From contig NZ_JAGFWR010000025.1 in NCBI RefSeq assembly GCF_017599305.1, positions 1-64,000 of the forward strand: a stretch of DNA of 64,000 nucleotides. The letters run 5' to 3'. The position numbers and the translations under genes were made by a program. The notes below the pieces were generated by a model. That model did no database searches. It saw nothing but the letters and a program-made list of their open reading frames with translations, and was not told where the DNA came from. The stretch's first letter is position 1; every line of letters begins with the position of its first letter. This document shows positions 1 through 9,430 of the stretch, piece after piece. Source of the stretch: Micromonospora antibiotica. GTDB lineage: Bacteria > Actinomycetota > Actinomycetes > Mycobacteriales > Micromonosporaceae.

Positions 1-10
1 GCTCCTCATC

Positions 11-68
11 GAGGACCCTGCCCATTGATGATCTTTGTGTGAGAACTCAGATCATGGACAGGGTCCTC
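11..68. repeat. nested inverted repeat at the left edge
   Basis: Outer arms GAGGACCCTG (11-20) and CAGGGTCCTC (59-68) are perfect complements, and inside them ATGATCT (28-34) pairs with AGATCAT (49-55). The nested palindrome is more AT-rich than its surroundings. It could be a transcribed hairpin, an attachment or insertion-sequence end, or an operator. No transposase lies on the visible side, and the left context is outside the window. Confidence 0.5.
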
Positions 69-126
69 CCCATTCCGCTAGACCTCCACCACCACGAATC
101 CCCCCGACGGTCAAAACACGAGAAAA

Positions 127-160
127 GGCCCCGACCCGGGTTTGTCCCCGGGTCGGGGCC
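127..160. terminator. bidirectional hairpin terminator
   Basis: A perfect 14-bp stem (GGCCCCGACCCGGG, 127-140, with its complement at 147-160) encloses a 6-nt loop, with an A-run before and TTT after it. It lies beyond the 3' end of the minus-strand dioxygenase operon and could serve transcripts from both sides. The rest of 161-290 shows no gene. Confidence 0.85.
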
Positions 161-290
161 TTTCGTGTTCATGTCCACCGCGGCCCGAACCCCGAACCCG
201 CGGATCAGGAGTCCGAAGTTCCCTCGCCCGCTGCACCGCGCCGACCGGTCGGGCGGGTGTGCGGCCCGCCCGCCGGTCACGGGCGAGGGG

Positions 291-1184
291 TCAGAAGCGC
301 GCCCAGTCGTCGGCGGCGGGCCGCCACACGTCGATGTTGCGCGGGTCGACCGCCATCCGGCGGGCCCGGTGGGTCTCGTGCTCCTCGGGGGTGAACACCC
401 GGTGCCTGTCGCACAGCTCGTAGCGCGGCCCGTGCCGGGTGTCGTGCATGTAGAAGGCGATCGACGTCGAGGCCGAGTGGTTGACCAGGTCCGAGGCGAT
501 CGGGACCTTCTTGTACTGGGCCCGCGCCCGGCCGCGCATCACGTGGTCGAAGCTCTTCATCATGAAGCACAGGTGCGCGACGTAGAACTCGTTGTTGCGC
601 TGGATCGCCAGGCTGTGGTGGTAACGGTCCTCGCTGCGCAGGAAGACCGTGACGTCGCCGACGTGGTCGGACTCCTGGAAGCCGAGCACCTTGGTGTAGA
701 ACGCCAGCGTCTCGTCGTACTTGTCGGTGGCGAGGAAGGGGTGCACCAGGTCCAGCGGGCGCAGCTCGATCAGCGGCGGCTCGGCGTACTCCTGGAACTC
801 GGTGAACAGCTCGACGATCAGCCCGTTGGGGTCGCGGACGGCGAAGCCCCGCTGGACCAGGCCCTTGACCCGGTCGGCCAGCTCGAAGACCTCGTGCCCG
901 GCGGCGGTGACCCGCTCGCGCAGGTCGTCGAGGACGGCGTCGTTCTCGACGCTGAACCCGACCGCCGTGGTCCAGGACTCGGTGCGCTGCGGCGCGGCGA
1001 CCAGCTCGATGCTGTGGTGTTCGAGGTCGGCGCGCAGGAACGCGTACTCGTCGTCGTGCTGCTCCAGTTGCAGCCCGACGTGGTACTGGAGGAACTCGAT
1101 GGAGGCGGCCAGGTCCGGCACCTCGATCCGGGCGTACTCCATGCCGTAGGGCCCACGGCGGCGGGCGGTGGCCTCGGTGGTCAT
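291..1184 (-). CDS. extradiol dioxygenase-like VOC protein (ring cleavage)
   Basis: 297 aa with two vicinal-oxygen-chelate modules (about 13-125 and 140-265), the layout of type I extradiol dioxygenases that open catechol-like rings between a hydroxylated and a neighbouring carbon using Fe(II) or Mn(II). Candidate metal ligands in the C-terminal module are His in DLVHPF, His in VAHLCF and Glu in RYELCD. Overall the sequence is divergent from BphC or HpaD. The ATG start overlaps the Dabb gene stop by 4 nt (ATGA), making this the last gene of the oxygenase operon. The context (ring-hydroxylating oxygenase upstream, FAH hydrolase and HpcH aldolase nearby) supports meta-cleavage. The actual diol substrate is unknown. 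Confidence 0.75.
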   Translation of the reverse strand: MTTEATARRRGPYGMEYARIEVPDLAASIEFLQYHVGLQLEQHDDEYAFLRADLEHHSIELVAAPQRTESWTTAVGFSVENDAVLDDLRERVTAAGHEVFELADRVKGLVQRGFAVRDPNGLIVELFTEFQEYAEPPLIELRPLDLVHPFLATDKYDETLAFYTKVLGFQESDHVGDVTVFLRSEDRYHHSLAIQRNNEFYVAHLCFMMKSFDHVMRGRARAQYKKVPIASDLVNHSASTSIAFYMHDTRHGPRYELCDRHRVFTPEEHETHRARRMAVDPRNIDVWRPAADDWARF

Positions 1185-1510
1185 CTGTGACCCCTCTCGA
1201 TGGGCTGGGCGTCCCCGGCGGTGGGGAGACTGACGATGGCCTGACGCTCGATGACCGGCCGCCAGCGTTCCCGGACGAACCGCTCGTGCGAGTCGCTGTG
1301 CAGGTAGTCGAGCAGGTCCTGCTCGGTGGGGAACTCCACGACGAAGCCGTGGGTCATGCTGGTGTCGCGGGTGCTGACGTTGACCCCGCTGCGCCAGTTG
1401 CGCATCGCGGGATACCGGCTCGGGAAGGTCTCCAGCTCGGCCAGGACGGACTCGGCCGCGCCGGGCGGCAGGTCGTCGCGGAACCGGAAGACCAGCATGT
1501 GGGTGATCAT
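1181..1510 (-). CDS. Dabb-family (stress-responsive A/B barrel) protein
   Basis: 109 aa ferredoxin-like alpha/beta barrel of the Dabb family: it begins MITHMLVFRF, has the usual helix with ETFPSRYPAM, then the GFVVEFPTEQDLLDYL strand-helix, and HERFVRERW near the C-terminus. Such small dimeric proteins include olivetolic-acid-cyclase-type cyclases and accessory proteins in aromatic catabolism. It sits 10 nt after the oxygenase beta subunit and overlaps the extradiol gene start, so it is co-translated with both. A role in handling an unstable dihydrodiol or ring-cleavage product is an inference from position only. Confidence 0.75.
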   Translation of the reverse strand: MITHMLVFRFRDDLPPGAAESVLAELETFPSRYPAMRNWRSGVNVSTRDTSMTHGFVVEFPTEQDLLDYLHSDSHERFVRERWRPVIERQAIVSLPTAGDAQPIERGHR

Positions 1511-1520
1511 GGCGGCCGGC

Positions 1521-2057
1521 TCAGAGGATGAAGCTGAGTCGGGCGCCGGGGTCCATCGACTCCATCACCGGCACGGCCCGGCGCAGCCGGAACCGCAGCC
1601 CGTCCGGGTCGACCTTGAGCACGTGCTCGTAGCGGCCGACGTAGGTGTAGGCGCCGTTGTCGCGGTAGCGGTGGATGAGGAAGTTGGCGCTGATCCAGAC
1701 GGTCTCCGCGCCGGCCTCCAGCAGCAGCACGTTGGAGATCATGCGGTGGGTCCGCGAGTGCGGGTTCTCGGCGTGCGCCTTGCGGCTCTTGAGCCGCTTG
1801 ACCCGGGCCTGGATCAGCTCGTAGTCGTCGGCGACGAAGTACCCGGCGGTGGTGGCGTCCCAACCGGCCCAGTCGGTGGTCGGCACCTCCAGCCGGCCAC
1901 CCGGCTCGATCAGGGTGAGCCACTCGTCGAGTCGCCACTCGTCGAGCAGTTGCGCCTCCCGGTAGAGGAAGTCCTCCACCTCGGCCCGGGTCACCTCGCG
2001 CGACTCCACCTTGACCACTCCCCCACGGCTCCCGGCCGTCGTTGACAACGCGCTCAC
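1521..2057 (-). CDS. aromatic ring-hydroxylating oxygenase, beta subunit
   Basis: About 178 aa SnoaL-like-fold beta subunit (VEDFLYREAQLLDEWRLDEW, then W-x-x-F-V-A-D-type core and the R-T-H-R-M region), the structural partner of Rieske alpha subunits in an alpha3beta3 oxygenase. The GTG at 2057 overlaps the alpha-subunit stop (GTGA), which argues for coupled translation. GTG codons at 2018 and 2009, preceded by GGGGGAG, are alternative starts that would give 165 or 162 aa. The alpha gene is directly upstream and the Dabb gene directly downstream. Confidence 0.85.
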   Translation of the reverse strand: MSALSTTAGSRGGVVKVESREVTRAEVEDFLYREAQLLDEWRLDEWLTLIEPGGRLEVPTTDWAGWDATTAGYFVADDYELIQARVKRLKSRKAHAENPHSRTHRMISNVLLLEAGAETVWISANFLIHRYRDNGAYTYVGRYEHVLKVDPDGLRFRLRRAVPVMESMDPGARLSFIL

Positions 2058-3427
2058 TTGCCCGCACCCCCCGCGGCGGGTCCGGCGGCGGGCGTACCGG
2101 CCGGCGGGTCGCCGGCCACGCTGGTGCCCGCCCCGACGACCTCGGCCCAGCGCCGCCAGAAGCTGCGCATCGCGCCCTCGTCGATGGAGCGGCCCTGGTT
2201 GCCCTGCTTCTCGTTGGCCATGCCCCGGGACATGTCGCTCCAGTCGTGCGCAGGGTCGACCGAGTCGGCGGTCGCGGTGATGCCGCGCTGCACCGCCTCG
2301 TACGCCTCGATGTCGTCGGGGGTGGCAAGGCCGCCCGGTCCGACGAAGCTGACCATCGTCTTGATCCGCAGCGCGCGGACCGACTCCGGCTCGCCGACCT
2401 CGACGAACTGCCAGGCCCGCACGTCGGTGCGGTCGGCGGCGACGGGTTCGAGCTGCCGGATGGTCAGCGCCTCCAGGTCGAACAGCAACAGGTTGGGGAA
2501 GACGAACAGGATGCGGCTGGCGTCGGCCACCTCGGCGGCGAGTTCGGGGCCGAGGCGGGCCTCCAGCTCGCGGCGCTTGGTGACGGTGCGGGTCTTCTCC
2601 TCGTCGCCGAAGCGGGGCTCCCACACCATGCCGATCCGGCCGTTGTGCCCGGTGAGCACGAGCAGCCCGTGGCCGCCGCCGAGGTCGTAGGCGTACTGGT
2701 CGTCGTCGGTGACGGCGAAGCCGGTCTCGCGCAGGTAGCCGACGAAGGTGTTGTGGGTGGGGGCGAAGTGGTAGCCGTCCATCGCGTTCTCGACGGCCAG
2801 CTTCCAGTTGCCCTTCACGCTGTAGAGCTGCACGCCCGGCAGGGTGGTCATGCCGTGCTCGCCGATCTTGGCGGTCAGCGACATGTAGTGCGCGGCCGGT
2901 CCGAGGTGGGTCAGCAGGTCCGGCACGTCCGGGTCGAAGGCGACGAAGACGAAGCCCTCGTGGATCTGGAGCCGGGGCACCTGCCGCAGGGCCATCGAGG
3001 CCCGGAAGGCGGGGTCGTCGGGGTACGCGTCGTCACCGGGCAGTGCGGCCAGCTCGCCCGAGTTGCTGAACGCCCAGGCGTGGTAGAAGCACTGGAAGAA
3101 CTTCGTGTTGCCCTCGCTGTGCCGGCACAGCACGGTGCCCCGGTGGGTGCAGGCGTTGAAGAAGGCCCGCACCTGGCCGTCGGCGTCCCGGCAGAAGATC
3201 AGCGGTCGACCGCCGAGGGTACGGGTCTTGAAGTCGCCCGCCTTCGGGATCTCGGTCTCGTGACCGAGATAGAGCCAGGTGTGATTCCAGATCCGGTCGA
3301 CCTCGGTCCGGAAGACCTCCGGATCGCGGTACGCCGAGCGGTGCACCCGGAACCGCAGCGCCTCCCAGTCCTCGTCGATCATCGCGCCGGTTGCACCGAG
3401 CGGACGTACCGGCGTCTGCTGCGCCAT
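2054..3427 (-). CDS. Rieske aromatic ring-hydroxylating oxygenase, alpha subunit
   Basis: 457 aa. The N-terminal Rieske [2Fe-2S] domain has CTHRG (Cys93, His95) and CFYHAW (Cys113, His116); the C-terminal catalytic domain has NAMDGYHFAPTH with mononuclear-iron His220 and His225 and the electron-bridging Asp217. It should insert O2 into an aromatic ring using electrons from a ferredoxin chain; the ferredoxin and reductase at 9427-10718 are the obvious partners because none is encoded beside it. ATG 3427 is preferred over the adjoining GTG 3430; AAGGCGG lies upstream. The promoter carries regulon site A at 3451-3477. Substrate class cannot be read from the motifs. Confidence 0.9.
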   Translation of the reverse strand: MAQQTPVRPLGATGAMIDEDWEALRFRVHRSAYRDPEVFRTEVDRIWNHTWLYLGHETEIPKAGDFKTRTLGGRPLIFCRDADGQVRAFFNACTHRGTVLCRHSEGNTKFFQCFYHAWAFSNSGELAALPGDDAYPDDPAFRASMALRQVPRLQIHEGFVFVAFDPDVPDLLTHLGPAAHYMSLTAKIGEHGMTTLPGVQLYSVKGNWKLAVENAMDGYHFAPTHNTFVGYLRETGFAVTDDDQYAYDLGGGHGLLVLTGHNGRIGMVWEPRFGDEEKTRTVTKRRELEARLGPELAAEVADASRILFVFPNLLLFDLEALTIRQLEPVAADRTDVRAWQFVEVGEPESVRALRIKTMVSFVGPGGLATPDDIEAYEAVQRGITATADSVDPAHDWSDMSRGMANEKQGNQGRSIDEGAMRSFWRRWAEVVGAGTSVAGDPPAGTPAAGPAAGGAGK

Positions 3428-3450
3428 CACCTCACCGCCTTCTACGTCAT

Positions 3451-3477
3451 GCGAGACAGCATCTCGCTACACGATGC
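3451..3477. promoter_or_regulatory. regulon site A (putative IclR operator)
   Basis: The core CATCTCGCTACACGATG with a preceding GAGACAG starts 24 bp upstream of the oxygenase alpha start, in the 309-bp region shared with the divergent formamidase gene. GCATC and GATGC form 5-bp inverted arms around a 9-bp spacer. The same motif recurs at six other promoters here. The remainder of 3478-3736 holds no convincing gene. Confidence 0.6.
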
Positions 3478-3736
3478 TGCTACTCCGCCATGGCAACTGT
3501 CAAGAGCAGGGAAGACTCCGGCACCGGGTTACTCGCTGTTAATACGAACGCAACACGTACCTGCTGATTCGCCGGCCACGATGCCCCACATCCGACTCGG
3601 CCCGGCCGATCCGCCCCACGGCGATCACCGGCCCCGGATGCGGCCCGCGCACCCCGTCGCCGGCCGCCGGCCACCCGCACCGGGCAGCGCCGTCCCGTCG
3701 CACCGCCAGCCGGTGTCACCCCTCCCGGAGGATGTC

Positions 3737-4846
3737 ATGCTCCAGCCGCACGATGGCCCGATCGGTGGAACCCACTACCTGCCCAGCAACCCGGACACCT
3801 GCCTGTGGGGCCGGCTGCCCAACCGGGGGCACGACCCCGTGCTGCGGGTCGACTCCGGGGAGACCGTGACCATCGACACGCTCAGCCACGAGGGGATCCT
3901 GGAGGACCAGGGGCGTGACCCGGTCGGCTACCTCAAGCAGTTCGACGTGCCCACCGACCGGGTGCTCACCGACGCCCGCGACCTGGCCGCCTCCGACGTC
4001 GCCCACGACTACGACGCCGACGGCCCGCACGTGGTCACCGGCCCGATCACGGTGGCCGGGGCCGAACCCGGCGACCTGCTCCGGATCGAGGTGCTCGACC
4101 TGCTCGTCCGTGCCCCCTACGGCTTCATCAGCAGCCGCCACGGCTACGGCGCGCTGCCCGGGGAGTACCCGCTCACCCCCACCGACACCGGCCCCGACAG
4201 CGACGGCCCCCGGGAGTACGGCACCGTCAGCCACTTCACCGAGGTGATCCACCACGGCGGCCGGCTGTTCGGCACCCTGCCGTACGGCGACGGCCGGGCG
4301 GCCCGCTTCCCCCTCGCACCGTTCCTCGGCCTGATGGGCGTCGCCGTCGACACCGACGAGCCGGTCCACTCGGTGCCGCCCGGCGCGTTCGGCGGCAACC
4401 TCGACATCAACGAGCTGCAGGTCGGCTCGGCCCTCTACCTGCCGGTGCAGCTGCCCGGGGCGGGTTTCTACGCCGGTGACCCGCACTACGCCCAGGGCGA
4501 CGGCGAGGTGGCGCTGACCGCCCTGGAGGCACCGCTGCGGGCCACCCTGCGGCTGTCGGTGATCCCCCGGGCGCAGGCCGGCCTGCTGCTCGGCGGGGTC
4601 GACGGGCCGTTCGGCGAGACCGCCACCCACTGGCTGCCGGTCGGCCTGCACGCCGACCTCGACGAGGCGATGCGGCGGGCCGTCCGGGCCGCCGTCGACT
4701 TCCTCGTCCGCACCCAGGGCATGCCCCCGCAGACCGCCCTGGCCTACCTCAGCGCCGCCGCCGACTTCGAGGTCAGCCAGGTCGTCGACGGGGTGAAGGG
4801 CATCCACTGCCTGATCCGCAAGGCCGATTTCCCGGCCCACTTCTGA
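3737..4846 (+). CDS. acetamidase/formamidase family amidohydrolase
   Basis: 369 aa member of the FmdA/AmdA family, which hydrolyses formamide or short amides to acid plus ammonia. Family hallmarks are the GGNLDINEL segment after the beta-rich N-terminal half and DPHYAQGDGEVA, both near the metal and amide site. ATG 3737 is chosen because CGGAGG precedes it at the right distance; the open frame continues upstream without a comparable start. It is divergent from the oxygenase operon and shares its regulatory region, suggesting that an amide or N-formyl group is released during substrate breakdown (inference). Confidence 0.88.
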   Translation: MLQPHDGPIGGTHYLPSNPDTCLWGRLPNRGHDPVLRVDSGETVTIDTLSHEGILEDQGRDPVGYLKQFDVPTDRVLTDARDLAASDVAHDYDADGPHVVTGPITVAGAEPGDLLRIEVLDLLVRAPYGFISSRHGYGALPGEYPLTPTDTGPDSDGPREYGTVSHFTEVIHHGGRLFGTLPYGDGRAARFPLAPFLGLMGVAVDTDEPVHSVPPGAFGGNLDINELQVGSALYLPVQLPGAGFYAGDPHYAQGDGEVALTALEAPLRATLRLSVIPRAQAGLLLGGVDGPFGETATHWLPVGLHADLDEAMRRAVRAAVDFLVRTQGMPPQTALAYLSAAADFEVSQVVDGVKGIHCLIRKADFPAHF

Positions 4847-4876
4847 CCGACGGCCCCCTGCTGACCGACGGCACGG

Positions 4877-4911
4877 GTCCCGGCCGGTGGCACCACGCCA
4901 CCGGCCGGGAC
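4877..4911. terminator. hairpin terminator between convergent genes
   Basis: A perfect 15-bp stem GTCCCGGCCGGTGGC (4877-4891) pairs with 4897-4911 around the loop ACCAC. It lies between the convergent formamidase and PfkB genes. No U-run follows, as is common for actinomycete terminators. The remaining 4912-5094 holds nothing else recognisable. Confidence 0.75.
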
Positions 4912-5094
4912 GACCGGGAGGGGTCACCAGCGGACCCGGGTCACCGCACGGTGCACCGGCGAGGCCCGCAGCGGCACCGCCGCCACGCCGTCGCCCCCGA
5001 CCGGGACAGGCCGGGGGCGACGCGCAGCCGGCCGGAGCCGGGCCGCTCCGTCGCCGGAAACAGCACGACGGGCGGCAGGATCAGGGAGAACAGG

Positions 5095-5994
5095 TCAGGC
5101 GACCGTGGGCACCTCGGCTCGGCGCGGCGCGGCGGCCATCGCCCCCGCCCGGGTGACGGTGACCGCCGCCGCCCGGCTCGCCCACCGGGCCGCCTCGTCG
5201 ATCGCCGCGCCGTCGAGCAGCGCGTCGGCCAGGGCGGCACAGAAGGTGTCCCCGGCACCGGTGGCGTCCACCGCGTCGACCTGCTCCGCCGGCACCAGCC
5301 ACTGCCGGTCGGTGGTCACCACCAGCGCGCCGTCGCCGCCGAGGGTCACCACCACCGGCCCCCGGGTGCCCAGCGACCGGGCCATCGCGGCCAACCCGTC
5401 GACCCCGACGTCCGGCGTCGGCGCACCGGCCAGGGCGGCCAGCTCACCCCGGTTGGGCACCAGCACGTCGACCCGGGCCAGGGTCGCCGGATCGACCGGG
5501 CGGGCCGGGGCCGGGTTGAGCACCACCAGGCCCTCCGCCAGGCGTACCGCCTCGGCCACCACCGCGGCGTCGACCTCCTGTTGCAGCAACACCGCCCGCG
5601 CCGACCCGAGCAGGTCACGCAGGGGCGCGAGGTGCTCGGGCGCGAGCCACATGTTCGCCCCCGAACTCACCGCGATGGTGCTGTCGCCGTCGGCGGTGAC
5701 CAGGACGATCGCCTGCCCGGTCGGCCGGGGGGCGCGCAGCACCGCCTCGGTGGTCACGCCCTCGGCGGCGATCAGCCCGAGCAGCCAGTCCCCGTCGGCG
5801 TCGATGCCGACCGCGCCGACTATCGCCACCCGGCGACCCAGCCGGGCGGCGGCGACCGCCTGGTTGGCGCCCTTGCCGCCGCCGGTACGCCGGTGGTCGG
5901 CCGCGCCGAGCACGGTCTGACCGGGGGCGGGCAGCTCGTGCAGCGGCACCACCACGTCCACGTTGAGGCTGCCCACCACGACGATGTCGGTCAT
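5095..5994 (-). CDS. PfkB-family carbohydrate kinase (ribokinase-like)
   Basis: 299 aa ribokinase-type kinase that would phosphorylate a sugar or sugar-like alcohol with ATP. The N-terminal GGGKGANQA sugar-binding segment and the C-terminal DATGAGDTF anion hole with the catalytic Asp are both intact; length fits the family (about 300 aa). It is the last gene of the ferredoxin-to-kinase operon, 5 nt after the cupin gene. With a nucleoside-type ABC importer in the same putative regulon, a released pentose is a plausible substrate, but that is inference. Confidence 0.85.
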   Translation of the reverse strand: MTDIVVVGSLNVDVVVPLHELPAPGQTVLGAADHRRTGGGKGANQAVAAARLGRRVAIVGAVGIDADGDWLLGLIAAEGVTTEAVLRAPRPTGQAIVLVTADGDSTIAVSSGANMWLAPEHLAPLRDLLGSARAVLLQQEVDAAVVAEAVRLAEGLVVLNPAPARPVDPATLARVDVLVPNRGELAALAGAPTPDVGVDGLAAMARSLGTRGPVVVTLGGDGALVVTTDRQWLVPAEQVDAVDATGAGDTFCAALADALLDGAAIDEAARWASRAAAVTVTRAGAMAAAPRRAEVPTVA

Positions 5995-5999
5995 CGCGG

Positions 6000-6374
6000 T
6001 CAGCCCTGCCCCGGACGCCAGGCGTGCGGCAGGAAGTCCGCCCGGGGCGGGGCGAAGACGTCCACGTTGATGCACGGGCCCTCGGTCGGTTCGATGTAGT
6101 GCTCCGCGCCCCGCGGCACGAGCAGCAGCGAGCCCGGCCCCATCGGGTGCGGCACGCCGTCGACGTAGTAGTTGCACCGGCCGCCGAGGATCAGCACCAA
6201 CTGGTCGAAGTCGTCGTGGTGGTGCGGGTTGAGGTCCATCCCGACGGCCAGCTCGTGCCAGGCGAAGAGGACCTCGTCGGTGGCGTACACCTTGCGGCGT
6301 ACCCCGGGCCGGACCTCGGTGGCCGGGATGTCGTCCCAGTTGACCGAGATGCCGTACAGCTGCGGATTGAGCAT
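6000..6374 (-). CDS. cupin-domain protein
   Basis: 124 aa single-domain cupin. Motif 1 is present as PHHHDDFDQLVLILGG with the metal-binding His cluster; motif 2 is PGSLLLVPRGAEHYIEP with its conserved late His. Start ATG 6374 has AAGGGG upstream and follows the aldolase stop by 17 nt. Small metal cupins in such operons are sugar-acid isomerases, decarboxylases, or dioxygenases; which applies is not visible here. Confidence 0.8.
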   Translation of the reverse strand: MLNPQLYGISVNWDDIPATEVRPGVRRKVYATDEVLFAWHELAVGMDLNPHHHDDFDQLVLILGGRCNYYVDGVPHPMGPGSLLLVPRGAEHYIEPTEGPCINVDVFAPPRADFLPHAWRPGQG

Positions 6375-6391
6375 GTGAACGCGTCCCCTTC

Positions 6392-7324
6392 TCAGGCGGG
6401 TCGGGCAGGTGCGGCGAGCCGACGCAGGCCGGCCCCGAGCAGTTGCAGGTCCGAGCCGACGACGAGGTACCGCGCGTCGGTCAGGCCGCAGCCATCCAGC
6501 GTTTCGGCGGAGCGCTCGGCGACCCAACCGCCGAGGGCGGCCCCGGTCGCGCGGGCCGCGTCGGCGATGTCCCCGGTGCGCCGCAACAACGGCCCCCGGT
6601 CGTCGGTGGTCGACAGGCCCAGGCTCACCGCCAGGTCGGTGGTCCCGACGAAGCCGACGTCCACCCCGGTCAGCAGGGCGGGCAGCGGGTCGTCGGTGGT
6701 CGCCGTCTCGATCTGCGCCACCAGTACGGGCGGGTGCTCGGCCTCCGCCGCCAGGTACCGGTCGAGGCCGTCACCGCCGTACCCCGCCGACGGGTGCGCC
6801 AGGCTGATGCTGCGCCGCCCGTGCGGGGCGTACCGGCTGGCCGCGCGCAGCGCCTCGACGTCGGCCCGGCGACGCACGGTCGACAGCTGCACCCCGACGG
6901 CCCCGGCCTCCAGCAGCCGGTTGACCTGGCCGGGGTCGACGGCCGGGACCCGGACCAGCGCCGGCAGGCCGGCCAGGGCGGCGAGCCGGAGCTGGTCGGT
7001 GGCGGTGCGCTCGTCCAGCCCGGAGTGCTCCAGGTCGACCACGACGAAGTCGAGGCCGGCGCGGGTGGCCAGCGCGATCACGTCGGCCCCGGGCAGCTTG
7101 ACGAAGGTGCCGACGAGCTGCCCGCCGTCGCGCAGCGTGCCCCGCAGCCGGGCCCGGGCGGCGTGCACGCCGGTGGACGGCGTCGTCCCGGCGGACGCCG
7201 CCCCCGCTGCCGGCGGCCCGGCGGACACCGAACCCGGTGGCGTCGACCCGGCGGACACCTGCGCACGCCCCGGGGGCGGCTCGACGGCGGACGCCTGCGG
7301 CGGGGTCGGCTCGACGGCGGACAT
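6392..7324 (-). CDS. HpcH/HpaI-family aldolase
   Basis: 310 aa class II pyruvate aldolase of the HpcH/HpaI family. The TIM-barrel core runs from about residue 50: LVGTFVKLPG, the DLEHSGLD segment, VRVPAVDP, QIETA with the metal-binding Glu, and GTTDLAVSLG. It would cleave a 4-hydroxy-2-oxo acid to pyruvate or a similar oxoacid plus an aldehyde, the last carbon step of meta-cleavage. The first about 50 residues are a Pro/Ala/Ser/Thr-rich repetitive extension that the family normally lacks; the true start could lie inside it. ATG 7324 lies 7 nt after the amidohydrolase stop. Confidence 0.85.
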   Translation of the reverse strand: MSAVEPTPPQASAVEPPPGRAQVSAGSTPPGSVSAGPPAAGAASAGTTPSTGVHAARARLRGTLRDGGQLVGTFVKLPGADVIALATRAGLDFVVVDLEHSGLDERTATDQLRLAALAGLPALVRVPAVDPGQVNRLLEAGAVGVQLSTVRRRADVEALRAASRYAPHGRRSISLAHPSAGYGGDGLDRYLAAEAEHPPVLVAQIETATTDDPLPALLTGVDVGFVGTTDLAVSLGLSTTDDRGPLLRRTGDIADAARATGAALGGWVAERSAETLDGCGLTDARYLVVGSDLQLLGAGLRRLAAPARPA

Positions 7325-7331
7325 CAGCGGG

Positions 7332-8494
7332 TCACGCCCCGGTGGCGGGCAGGCCGCGCCACGGCACGGTCGGCACCTGCTCACCGGCGAGCAGCACCAC
7401 GGCCGGGTCCAGCCGGGGCGCGGTGATCTTGTTGCCGGCGGCGTCGGGCAGCACCGCCTCCTCGGCCTCGGCCAGCACGGTGACGTGGGCCGGGCCGCCC
7501 TCGACCAGGGTGCCGTAGCCCTCGGCCTCCAGGCCGGTCAGCCGGGCCGGTGCGGAGGTCACCCGGGGCACCAGCTGCTCCAGGGTCATCCCCATCGCGC
7601 GCAACTTGGCCATGCTGGTGACCAGGTCGAAGACCGGGCCGCGCCAGTTGCGGGCGCTGGTGTCGGAGGTGACCACGTCGGGCAGGAAGCCCTGCTCGAT
7701 CGCCGGGCGGGCGACGGCGAAGCTGAGGTTGCTCTTGCCGTGGGCGGACTCGAACAGCACCCCGCGCTCACGGGCGGCGTACACCTCGGGCAGCACGGTG
7801 CCGTCGTTGAGGATGCCGTACGGCTTGCCGGTGTAGCAGTGCGCCACGACGTCGCCGGGGCGCAGCAGGGGCAGGATCACCGGCAGCGGCTCCGGCGTCT
7901 CCCCGATGTGGATCATGAGCGGCAGGCCGGCCTCGGCGGCGAGCGCCAGGGACCGCTTGAGCAGCGGACGCCAGTCCATCCCGACGACGTCCTCGGAGAG
8001 CCGGATCTTGAAACCGCGCACCCGGTGCGGGTTCGCCTCGGCCACCGCCAGCGCGTCCTCCGGCACCAGCGTGCCCGGGTTGATCAGCTCACCGAACCGG
8101 AAGTCGATCAGGCCGAGGACCGAGACGTTGAGGAAGTTGACCAGCCGCATCCGGGCCGGGACGGCGACGTACTTCTCGAACGCGGCGAAGGTCGACGCGC
8201 CGACCGTGCCGGCGTCGCAGGCGGCCACGACGCCCCGGTGCAGGTGCGCCTCGTCCGGCGGGGCACCGACCTTGGAGACCTCGGCGAAGATGTGGGTGTG
8301 CGCCTCGACCAGGCCGGGCAGCACGTACTGCCCGGTGCAGTCGATCACCCGGTCGGCGTCGGCGGCGAGGCCGGGCGCGATCCGGGCCACCCGGTCGCCG
8401 CTGACCGCGACGTCGGCGACCCGACTGGCCCCGGTCTCGCCGTCGAACACCTGGCCACCGGCCAGCACCAGGTCGTATCGGTCGGAATTCTCAC

Positions 8495-8498
<4 letters not shown>
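7332..8498 (-). CDS. metal-dependent amidohydrolase (dihydroorotase/deacetylase-like)
   Basis: 388 aa amidohydrolase-superfamily TIM barrel. Binuclear-metal features are EAHTH near residue 65, a candidate carbamylated Lys in GFKIRLSE, His in MIHIGE and AHCYTGK, and the catalytic Asp in TSDTSARN. It should hydrolyse an amide, cyclic amide or ester. ATG 8498 overlaps the FAH gene stop by 4 nt. It is distinct from the deaminase-like amidohydrolase at 24556-26031, so the regulon has two different amidohydrolases. Substrate unknown. Confidence 0.85.

Positions 8499-9426
<928 letters not shown>

Positions 9427-9430
<4 letters not shown>

Noticed and set aside
39..1190. Long open frame of 383 codons on the plus strand
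   Set aside because: It is antisense to the extradiol and Dabb genes, which have recognisable domains. Its Val/Asp/Arg-rich translation is the usual shadow of GC-rich coding DNA.
3480..3719. 79-codon minus-strand frame in the oxygenase/formamidase gap
   Set aside because: Arg/Gly-rich, no ribosome binding site, and it overlaps the probable promoter region.
2042..3736. Upstream part of the open frame leading into the formamidase
   Set aside because: Antisense to the Rieske alpha gene and without domain similarity; ATG 3737 with a strong ribosome binding site is the real start.
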